From Panagrolaimus kolymaensis (taxonomy: Eukaryota; Nematoda; Chromadorea; Rhabditida; Panagrolaimidae), in the NCBI GenBank assembly GCA_028622995.1, contig JAJQJQ010000020.1, forward strand, positions 868,001 through 932,000: a DNA stretch of 64,000 nucleotides, written 5' to 3'. Position 1 is the first letter of the stretch. Each line of letters begins with the position of its first letter. The notes below the pieces were generated by a model. The model had not been told where the DNA came from and ran no database searches. It saw nothing but the letters and a program-made list of their open reading frames with translations. The position numbers were made by a program, and so were the translations under genes. This document shows, piece by piece, positions 1 to 14,944 of the stretch.

Positions 1-3000
1 ATACAACAACAACAAAAAACTTTTTATATCCATCAAGGAAAAAAAAAGCAAGAGCGAAAAACCCATTTAAATCACTTTTTTTTATTCTCGACTTTTTTTT
101 ACGCAATGCCCGTGAAAGTTTTTATTTATGCCTCCTTTCTGCCTGCCTGCCTCTATGGAAATGAAAAGGTGACGACGACAATGAGAAAGAAAAAGAGGTG
201 AAAGAAGTCGAAACTGTTTTTAGACACGAGAAAGGAATAATAATAATAAGATGAGAAAGAAAGTGTGCCAATTTATTTTGTTTTTGACAGAATTTTTATG
301 ATTATTTTTCAATTTTGCGCATCCTTTTCGTCTCTTTTTTTTCTAAAAACCTTTTTTTTCTCCTTCGCATGTTTATTGCCGTGATTTTGTTTTGTTATTG
401 CCCTTGAAAATAAAATTTTTCAATCAAAAGGTACCCATTTTCTCTCTCTCTCTTTCTATTTCATCGGGTGGCAATAATAATTTTATTATTATGATTTTAT
501 TTTTCGAGACAACAAACAATAAAATAAATATTTAAATTTTCTTTTATAGATATGGCAGAAAAAATGTTTGTTTTCACTTATTATTTGTTTGAATTTAACT
601 AAACGAAACGACAATTTTCATTTGAATGCATGCATGGACTTTTTTATTTTATTGTTTTGACGGAAGAAGCTTTTTTTGGAGTGAAACCATGCTTTTAACA
701 TTGCTTATTTGGTTTAAGGATTTCTTTCAATTATCGTAATAGTTTTCATTTGGGTTAAATAGAAAATGGAATTAAGCAGCATTAACCAAATTTTATTAAT
801 TTTTTGTTATAAGACTCCCGGTAAAAGACTTTATATTTTAGATAACTTAAAGATTCGGCTAAAATTGTCGTTGACTTGGACGTTTGATACATATTTTTTG
901 GTTATTGAAATTCTATCACTTCTAGTTTGTTACTTCTACAGTACCTTTGCATCGCATTTGCCAACTTTCTAATTTCCCATTTCTCAATTCTACTTTTTTT
1001 TTGTGATTTCCAATATTAACCTTGAAACCGAAAGAAGAAGAAGATTCTAAATCATTCATTTTCTTCTAATGACACCATTTTTTCTCTCTCTTTCATTTTT
1101 TTTTATTATTTTGATTGCGCAACTTTCACGCCATTAGATATTTGAAATCTTCCTTATTTGTTTTTTGGTCTTCCGATATATTTTCTTTTCATTCGTATGA
1201 GTCATTGCGAAATTCTAAGAAAAACATGTGAAATCTGTAATTCTTATACGTATGATCACCAACGAATGTTTCAAATTAGCTTTCAAAAAACAAGTTGCAT
1301 ACATTTCAAAAAAGAATGCATGTTTTTGAATGAAGTGGATTCGTGTGATTCAAGTTGGTCCAAATTTTATTATTATTTGTTGTTTGTTATTATTTGTGTT
1401 GTTTTTGCTTTGTATTGGAATTGCATGAAATGTTTCTGAAATCAGTTGATTGGCCCTATCTGAAACATGCTTGAAGAAAGTGTATCGTAATTTTTTAGTT
1501 TAGAAAAATTTATGCTTTGTCCACTTTGTTTTTGAAGCAAATTTTGATTTTAAATTACTGTATTCTTTGAAGGTTTTTGATTTGAGCCTTTTTTGTTCTT
1601 TGAAACCTAAGAATATTCTAACTTTACGGAACTTTAGCCTTTAACTTCTACCGTAGCCATTATTTTCAAGGTTATCTATCGTTTTCCCTATTTTCATTTT
1701 TTCTTTTTACGTACACAATTCCCTTTCCTTTTGCTATTTAAAAATCGGTATAACAATTGGCTCCCAGATTTCTCAATTTCACTTTACTAAATTTTTTAAG
1801 TCTAATATTTGACTTTCGACTTTTGGCATTACTTTTTTTCTTTCTATTTTGTATTTTTGCAATTTTCCCTTCTTGCAATATCTCTCTTAAAATAACTAAT
1901 AGCTTTCGATATTTTTTTCCATCAAAAAGATTTAATGAAAGTTGAGCTTCCATGTTTTTTTAAACAAATGATACAACATTTCTCTCTTAATTTGTTTACT
2001 CATGAGCTTTTGTAATTGAGCTATTTTCAAAAAGACTACTCCAAGTAAAATTTTATGCTTTGGCTTTTAACGAAACCCTTTCTTATGGTAATAAAAAATG
2101 TCTACTGTAGTCCTTATTTTTTTCTAGTTCCTGATCTTTGTTTTTTTCCATTTTCAAGTTTACTCCATAAATTTTCTAAAAAAAATTAAATCCAGTCATT
2201 TTTAAAAAGAAGAATTACATTTTTTTCTTCTTCGACATTGAGGTCAGTGAGCGATGGTGGTTTTTTCAAGTTCAAAGAAGAAAAAATGGTTGTGTAATTT
2301 TAATGGATTTCCTCCTTTTTTAAGGACAATCAATATACTTGAGTGTTTGTTACTATTTTAAGAGATTAAAAAGAAAAGAAAATGGGGTTGATTCAGTTTT
2401 ATCGAGTTTACAGTGTGGAAGCAAATGTTTACCTTGAACTTCCAGGTTTTAAAAATCTATATTTTGATAATCAAATTTTAGTTTTTGCTTCTGCTTATTG
2501 TTGATTAATGATAAATAAATTTGGATTCCTAAATTGTTTTTCATACATGAATTAAGTATATTATGCTAATTATTTTTTGTAATGTTGGTTTAGCTTATTT
2601 TACATTATTATTTTTTTTCTGACATCACAAATTCTTCTAATCTCATTTGGATGAAAGCCATCCAAAAAATGATTGATGACAAATGAAGTCCAATATTTCC
2701 TTTGATTTACTTTTACTTAGCCATTATAAATAAAACTACAACTAGTTTTTAACTTCCGTAAAAAAATTTTATCCTTCCGAAAATACCTTTATCCATTTCC
2801 ATCTTCTCGCCTCTCACCTTTTAAGTTTTGGATTTAATGTATTTGTTTTTTTTTTCATTTATCTTTTGCAATAATTTCTTGAACTTGTTCAATTTTAATG
2901 TAACAACCGGATAATAGCGATCGCAAAAAAAAAAAAAAATGAAACTTGATGTATCACTTTTTAAAAATATATCTCAAAAGAAAAAAGCAATACGATTCCT

Positions 3001-5503
3001 TTTTTGGAGTGCACTTTTTTTATCGCAAAAAAAGCATCACTAGAAAAATGTTTCAGTTTCCGTTTGAAGAAAAAAAAGTTGTAAAAATTGTTGCTTTAAT
3101 GGAGGGTGTCTGGTTTAGAAGCAGACGACGACAGCGATGATGATCATGATGTGGAAGACAGAAAAGAACTGACCAACGTCCACTTTTTCCCCTCCACACT
3201 TTTTTTTTGCTGAACAATCACTTTTCTCTCTTTTTTTCGATTTTGCAGGGATGGAGAAGTTTCTTTCATTTGATTTTGATTCTGGAATCTCTCTTTCTTT
3301 CCCTCTAAAAATGGCAAATGTTTTTCCATTGGTGCAGGCAGCAGCAACATCAAAAAACCTGTTTCAAAAAAAAGCATTTTTCGAACCACCAAAAATGGAA
3401 GCAAAGCGAAATTGTCCGAAATGTTGGCTCCAACAACAACAAAAAAAAAATAGCGAATCCATTTAATATCAAAAAAAAAATGAAAAAGAAAAAAGTTAAA
3501 CAAGTATAAAACATACATATTTTTTATTTATGTTTTTTTCGAGTTTTAAATAAGGTATTATTATTTGTTAATCCAAATGATAGGAGGTTGGTTTGCTTGG
3601 GCAGTGATGGTCATTTACATTTTTTGGTAGTGTTTGTGAATGTTTTTTTTTGTCAGTGATAATGATTATTAAGTTCTTTTATGTTTTTTTATACAACCTC
3701 AGGTGAGTTTAATAAAACATTTGGTCATGGTGAGTTTTCTCGTATGGTAAGTCTCGTATTTAATTATAATAACTTCTAAGCTTTCGGTTAATTTTTTTTA
3801 TTCTATCTTCGCACAATTCGATTAAAAAATTTTGATCATGAAAAATAGGTAATGTAACATATGTCTTTTAAATCATAATTTTAAGTCTTATTAAAAAGCA
3901 TTCTAGTTTCGCTTTACCTGAAAATTTCTCAAGCTTACATATTCTCTCCTTTTTTATGTTTGTTTTGATTACTTTCATGTCTTTTTATTAATGTTTTTTT
4001 ATATAAGATTTTAGCTTCCATAATCAGTCTTAATTCTATCCAACAACATTTTTGCCAAATTTTTTTAAAATATATTACCAAGAAAAAGAAAATATGAAAA
4101 GAGATGATAGGTTTCTAATAAAAGCATTTTCATTTTTTTTCACGCCCATTCCAATAAACTGAAGAAGATTCGCCTTCATTGTCATTGTTGTCGTCAGAAG
4201 GATAAAAAGAAGAAACAAGCGATTTTAACGTTTTTGATGATGGAAAAGAAAACAAGCTTTTTGCATTCGCTTTTTTTTCTTTCTCTTCTTTTGACCATTA
4301 CGCGCTTTAGCCATCATCCGAAGAAAAAAAGAAGAGAAACCGGCTTTTTTATGATTCGCGCAATCTCCCCTCCGGCAATCCTCCTCTTCGTTGCTTCGAA
4401 TCCATTTCATCCCTCTCTCTTTCTCTTTTATATATGAATATTATTATTATATGAACAAGAGAGATTCCGTTGGATTGGAGGAGGATGAAGCAGCGACCTT
4501 GAAAAAAAGAGACAACATACATACGTAAAAAAGTTTTATGAGAGATTTTAGAAAAGGAAAGGGGAAAAAATGGAGAGTGGACACAACTAACGTGGAAAAA
4601 AAGGATAGGATTCAAAAACGTTATCGTCCAAGCAAGCTACTACGGCTGTTGCTGCTACTGCGACAAAACCGAAGGCGAAAAAAAAAAGAAGATGAGAGAG
4701 GAACCTTTTGTGAAACAGGACTTTGGACGACGAATAAATATTTTTTTGATTTGCTATTAATATGAAAGCACAGGAATATTCGAAGAAGAAAAGGGATAAA
4801 AAAAATCAGTATACAACGTTGCTAACTTTTTCTTCTTCTTGGTTCCAGTTAGAAGAAGTTCCATTGTCCTCGTTTTAGCTTTTGCCAAAAACAATCATTT
4901 TAGGATTGATGGTAGGAGCCATACAATACAGACTTTTACTATTATTTTTGTTTTTTTAATGTTTGAATTTTTATTTTTCTCCTCTGCCTTCCTTCATTTC
5001 GAAGACAATTGCTCTTCTCTTCTCCTTTTTGCCCATGACCTCGATTACGCGATCCCTTTTGGCCGAGACTCTTTTAATTTTTTCGTGTTTTATTTAAAAA
5101 AAAATTTTTTTTTTGTGAATTTGAAGGTCAACTATTTTGCTTTCCTTTTTTTCAGGAACCTGGTGTTGACCTTGCTCTCCTTTCTCCCCCTTTTCTTCAA
5201 CCCTTTTGATTGCCAAAGGTTTTATTTATATTTTTTTCAAATATTTTTATTTATTTCAAAGTGCAATAAGCTTTTGAAAAAATTATTTTGAACGTATGTA
5301 TGTGTTTATGTAGTGATCCTTCATATTTATTTTGCTGTATATTTCCATTCAAGATTTTATTTGTAGCTATAATTATTTTCATAAATTATTAGCTTAATCC
5401 AACAACGACCATCCCTCTTTATTTTCATCATCAACGACAACACCTTCGTTGCTGTTCCATTAAAGAATAAGAAGAACCAATCATTACTGTAGATTGCTTT
5501 TTG
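1..5503. other. Gene-free AT-rich region upstream of the blmp-1-like gene
   Basis: I see no convincing gene here. Open frames are short, dominated by Phe, Lys, Leu and Ser from T and A runs, and lack paired splice signals or family motifs. There is a short CT repeat near 441-456 and many poly-A/T tracts. The stretch probably holds upstream regulatory DNA and untranslated exons of the gene starting at 5504, but I cannot point to any specific element. Confidence 0.5.
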
Positions 5504-10210
<4,707 letters not shown>

Positions 10211-11168
10211 TTTTATTCTATCTTTTTTCGTAATAACAACAATAATTTTAGTAGCGATAATTTAACAGAATTTTTATAATTAGGGTTTTAAAAAATAACA
10301 AAAAGAATTTTTTGTTTTGAAACTCACTTATTATTATTTTTTGTACAAAAACAAGCTTTGGTAAAAGATATTAATTTGGGTAGTAATTACGAACATGGCA
10401 GCAGTAAAATAACCATCCTAATAAAACTTATGGATGCAGTAAAAGGCGCTGTATTCTTGATTTCGAATAGCCTGCAATGTTGTTGTTCCAAATAACTACC
10501 ACCTTAATAATTATCTTTTATCAAAAAAATTTTAACAACAAAACCCAACAACTCCAAACTAACTACTTCTTATAATTTTATGCATTTTTCACAAAATTTT
10601 AGTGTAATATCTCTTTATTTCTCACATCTTTTTTTATTAAGCACTTTCTTTCTATGTATCTTATTTTATTTTTTATTTTCCTCCTCATGGCCGGACATTT
10701 TGTGCAAGCGAACAGGTTACAATTCAAAAATTTCCCCTATTTTATTTTAATATTTTATTATGTTTAGACTTTCCTCTGTATTTTCAACTATAAAATGATT
10801 TTTTTTAAATCCCATCCCAGGTTGCTCTTGTTTTGTATTATTTATATTCATATAATTATCTTTTAGATGAGGTCGGAAACTCTTTGCAATTGTGTTTCAT
10901 AGTATTATTATATAAGTTAAAGAATCTTTTAATTTTTCTTTTGAAATTTATTTTATTTATTATTAGAGTCAATTTAATTGTTTAATGTTTCGCTATTATG
11001 CTTAAAAAAAGGATTGTCATTTTGTGTGCAAGTACAGGCTTTACCGGCGTGAGAATTTTATCTTATTTAATTTTTTTTATCTTAATATTTGTAACAAAAT
11101 AAAGTTATGGCTAATATGTAATAATTCTTTGAAGCAAGCAAAAAACAGTTTAAATAAAAAAAATATTA
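10211..11168. other. 3' flank of the blmp-1-like gene
   Basis: AT-rich non-coding sequence following the stop codon at 10210. It probably contains the 3' untranslated region; AATAAA occurs around 11098, which could serve a long 3' end. No other gene is visible. Confidence 0.45.
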
Positions 11169-11475
11169 TTATTTATTGGATGTAAGTTTAGCTATTGCAT
11201 AACCATTTTCTTCAGCCCATAAACCATCATTGGTTGATAATTCAGCAGGATTTAAAACATCTGTTAAAAATTGAAAAATGTAATCACTTCTGGAAATGGG
11301 ATTGTTGGAAATTTTGATAAAAGTGAAAGTGAGGGAAAAAATGATAACCGCAATTTATATAAGTTTCTATTTGATACATAATTACTATTTAAAACACCTT
11401 TAAACTTTTTTGCTTTTTCGAGGTCGACACCTCTAATAAGTGCGGCACCTTTTCGTTGCTTGGAGGAATATGGCT
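11169..11475 (-). CDS. Last exons of a small unrecognised gene (5' end not found)
   Basis: Two exons on the minus strand read as protein although too short to stand out as open frames. Exon 11475-11406 follows a TTTTTCATAG acceptor and reads PYSSKQRKGAALIRGVDLEK. Exon 11289-11169 follows TTTCCAG and reads SDYIFQFLTDVLNP, then a Glu/Asn/Lys-rich end and TAA. Joining 11406 to 11289 with a GTTTAA donor keeps frame (phase 2) and removes 116 bases. The chosen donor is weak, and an alternative donor six bases further on would shift phase. I could not find a start codon or first exon between 11476 and about 11700 that fits phase 1. The family is not recognised. It may be a real small protein with an undetected first exon, or a gene remnant. 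Confidence 0.4.
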
Positions 11476-12236
11476 CTATGAAAAATCATTCAAGCTCGAA
11501 GTGGAAAATTAATGAGTAAAACCAACAAATCATTAGTCAAGATTTACAATATCGATGGATTGATTAAATTAGTTCAAAATCAGCGTTATAATTCGCAAAG
11601 CTTTGATAACATGGAAATTAAAAGATGCAAAATGGATAGATAAGAATGCTTATTTTTTTAAAAGAAAATGTGCCACTGAACATCTATATCTTGTTTTTGC
11701 TATATAAATAGATAGATGTAAAAATTTGTTAGTTATGGTTTATCCATTATTACGAATTTATAGCAATCGAAATACAAAGCTTTGATTTTTGATAACCCGC
11801 TGCTTTGCTGGCAAAGTGTCTCCACAAAAATCATTCGTGTCGTTCATTTTGGGCTTCGTATTGGCTGCGTGTTACTTTTTTTCATCTCTAAACATTTTTC
11901 CCTTTATTCACTATTTTTTTTTCTACCGCTGGACATTGAATTTATACCCGTTTTTTACTATTACAATTTTATTTTTTACCGTAAAACTTTATAATTGATA
12001 CTATTGCAACATTGTTTATATAAAATCCAATGTCTTGAACTATTTGAAACTACTTTTTATCCCCGTTTCATTCAAATTTTAATCGTTTTTCAAACTATCT
12101 TTCGATTTCTCTTACCTTTTACATATTTTATTTATTCTTTTTTAGCCCAAGCTGGAAATCGAGCATCGAAAAGTTGATACCAGAAGATAGCATATCGTTG
12201 TATTACTTTCAAAAAGCGTAGTTTCTTGTGTTAATC
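11476..12236. other. Intergenic region upstream of rps-20
   Basis: AT-rich sequence between the small minus-strand gene and rps-20. It should contain the rps-20 promoter and leader, and possibly the missing first exon of the minus-strand gene. Overlapping Phe-rich open frames at 11782-12177 show no family features and are not called. Confidence 0.4.
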
Positions 12237-12720
12237 ATGGTAAGTTGAGTTTTCTTTATTGCTTTATGCTTATTTTATCTTTCTGATTTTATATTTATTT
12301 GTGTTCTTTTAGGCTGCACCTTTCAAAACTGAAAAACCTGCTGATGAAGCTGAACATCGTATCCGTATTACTTTGACCTCTCAAAATGTTCGTTCTCTCG
12401 AAAAGGGTTAGTTGTTTTAACTTAATTTTGTAATCTGTTTCTATTATCAACTTTTTTTAGTCTGTGAACAACTTATTCGTGGTGCTAAAGAAGAACATCT
12501 CGAAGTGAAAGGACCTATCCGGATGCCTACAAAGACTCTTCGTATTACTACTCGCAAAACTCCATGTGGTGAAGGTTCAAAAACTTGGGACAGATACCAA
12601 ATGCGCATTCACAAACGTCTTATTAACATGAACAGTCCTAGCGATGTCCTCAAGAAAATCACCAGCATTTCTATTGAACCTGGAGTGGATGTTGAAGTCA
12701 CTATTGCTGATTCTGCTTAA
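12237..12720 (+). CDS. rps-20: 40S ribosomal protein S20 (uS10)
   Basis: Three exons: 12237-12239 (only the ATG), 12313-12406 and 12461-12720, giving 118 residues, the usual eukaryotic S20 length. The product begins [20 protein letters not shown] and contains the conserved [20 protein letters not shown] segment and the [16 protein letters not shown] stretch of the uS10 fold. It is a structural protein of the small-subunit head in cytoplasmic ribosomes. The first intron directly follows the start codon, so the first coding exon is three bases; the donor is GTAAGT at 12240 and the acceptor TTTTAG at 12312. Identification is by direct family similarity over the whole length. The neighbour downstream is convergent (ceh-17, minus strand), with only about 130 bases between stop codons. 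Confidence 0.97.
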
Positions 12721-12851
12721 GCTGATGAAAGTAACATCCTGAGACTCATTGTTGTCTGTAAGGGTAAATCCTGCGGATCTTTTTTATCCGTTTTTTGTTA
12801 TGTTCGTTTTATTATAAAGAAAATTTTATATATGTTATTGTTGTTGCATTG

Positions 12852-13639
12852 TTATTCATTAATTTGGGGTTTCGTTTCTGACGGAGATGTTATTGATTGA
12901 AGCATTGATGGATCGTCCTTCATTTTACGAAGCTTTTCCTGTTTACGGTATTTGGCTCGTCTATTTTGAAACCATACTTGAACTCGAGCTTCTGTGAGAT
13001 CGATTCTCATAGCAATATCTTCTCGTGTATAAATATCAGGATAATGTGATTCCATAAAGGAACGTTCCAGTTCACGAAGTTGGGAAGAAGTAAAGGTTGT
13101 TCGAATACGTCGCTGTTTTCGACGTTCAGCAGGATTCAATCCAGAGGCTCCACTACAGAGTGCACCAACCAATGATGAGCTAGGAAGGCCAGCCATAAGA
13201 TTAGCAGCACTTTGGTGAGATGAGTTAGTGGTATTAGGAAGCAAAGCAGTGGAGTTTTGATAAATTTTATATTGAAGGCCAGAATTAAAGAAAGCGTGGA
13301 GCGAGTCATTCCGATAGCTTGGAGACGAATTTGAAGTTGTTGTCGGTGTTAATTGCATGGATGGTGGGTTACTGTAATGGATATAAAGTTATATTTTGGA
13401 GGAATGCTGTGTGTACATACCGTGTATTTGCAGCAGTTAAATGTGAATAAGGATTGTATTGTGCATAAAGGTTAGCATTTGGATTAGAATAATTTGTTCC
13501 CGCTGAAGATCCACTTGGATTGGAAACAGCTGCAGCTGTGTGTGGCAGCAAAGCCAAGATTAAAGGTATTCATTTGATTAGAATCCGACACTGATACGAT
13601 AGGAGATTGTTGAGAAAAATATCCACTATAATCCATCAT
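12852..13639 (-). CDS. ceh-17: Phox2/CEH-17-type paired-like homeodomain protein
   Basis: Minus strand. Secure exons are 13371-12852 (TTACAG acceptor, TAA stop) and a middle exon ending at 13421 (GTATGTAC donor). The last exon carries a complete homeodomain starting [19 protein letters not shown], continuing [20 protein letters not shown], and ending [17 protein letters not shown], with Gln at position 50. This matches Phox2/ARIX far better than other paired-like classes; C. elegans CEH-17 acts in ALA and SIA neuron identity and axon growth. The middle exon is Ala/Ser/Asn/Tyr-rich. The N-terminus is unresolved: an ATG ATG start at 13639 reads [20 protein letters not shown] but runs into a stop, while the homeodomain frame opens only from about 13557. 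Either a poorly defined small intron or a one-base frame error lies between roughly 13540 and 13600. Confidence 0.85.
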
Positions 13640-14944
13640 TTTTGATTCTAAATACTTTAAAAATAAATTTTCTTACCAAAATTTAATGAAATTAAAGCTA
13701 ACCTTTTTAAGTTCAATTGTATCAGCAGCAAAAGTAATAATACCTCTCTTCAACCAAAAGCAAAATGTATTTTGTAGAAACAAAATTGTTTATAATGGCT
13801 TCAGTATCAGATTTTGAAAGTAAAAGTAAAAGAAATAAATTTAGTTTTATTTTAAAATAAACACAATTTTTTTATTTATTTGATTGAAGACTTTTAGGCG
13901 GTGCCAATCTTGGAAGAAGAAAAAAAAATACAAAGCACAGCATTCAGCCATTTTACTAATTGGAAGCTTTACTCAATTGGCGGACGAAGAAAAACATACG
14001 ACCAAAAAAAGGCTTGATTGAATTAGGATCGAATCTTTTTCGTTTGTTTTAGCTGCTGACTTTTGGTATTTCTTCCTCCTAAAATTGTTTCTCATGCAAT
14101 GATTACAATGGCAACAAAAAAAACGGAGATTGTTTGACCCGACAATCTTGGGCGCTATTACCACTTGTCTTTGAATAAAAACGTTTTTCGCGCATTAAGC
14201 GAAGAAGCACTTAATGTTATTTGGATAAAAATTAGTTTTAATTAATGAAAAATTCGATATGTCAAAGGATTAATGAATTCGTCTAAAAGAAGGTACAGTA
14301 ATTTATATAAAAACTCGAACATACTGGCTCTATGACGGGCGTTTTTCTTTTTAACAAGTTTTCATTATTATAAGATTTTAGTAGTTTGATTTGTGATACT
14401 TTTATTTTTACAAGAATTGTTAGAAAAGTCGAGAAGACACCATAAAGAAGGAAGAAGAAGGCCCATCTCTTTCTTTTAATGAGAACCATTCCCATACTTT
14501 ATATCTCACTTCATCTTTCCATTCTAAAGGAATCTAGATTCTGAACTTATAATTAAACTTTGCTCTCAGTGCAGTATTTTCCTAAAACAAATGATTTAGA
14601 TTTTTTTTCTCCAACATACTTTGAGAAAAAAGTTGATAACACGTTTACTTCAAAATTTTCTGTGATGATGTTAATTTCACACAAAAAATATTCTTGGTTC
14701 TCTGCACAAATAATTATCAATACAAACTCACTATCGAAAGAGTTAATTGAAGAATATTAAGATAGCCTCCTATCTTAATCCCGCAATAAAACATTGAAAG
14801 AAATCTTGATTCAAAAACTGCTTTATTGTAATCAAAATTACCAAAAAAAATAAACAAAAAAAGTGTTACCATTTATTTTTTTTCAAAATTTCTTCCAGCC
14901 AAAATTAAATTTAAAATAAATTACAAAAAACAAACAATTAAAAT
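13640..14944. other. Intergenic region between ceh-17 and the PGAP2-like gene
   Basis: AT-rich sequence upstream of ceh-17 and downstream of the PGAP2-like gene (both minus strand). A possible acceptor (TTTAG) lies a few bases before the ceh-17 start, which could be a trans-splice or 5' UTR intron site. Short open frames at 13973-14164, 14283-14495 and 14560-14760 have no supporting features. Confidence 0.4.

Noticed and set aside
3144..3518. Open frame of 124 codons on the minus strand
   Set aside because: Phe/Lys/Ser low-complexity from T and A runs, overlapped by frames on the other strand, with no motif.
4839..5291. Open frame of 150 codons upstream of blmp-1
   Set aside because: Mostly Phe and Leu from T-rich DNA, uses a non-ATG start, and shows no domain.
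12720..12760. TGATGA and CTGA motifs just after rps-20
   Set aside because: They are too close together for a guide RNA and lie in a 3' untranslated region.
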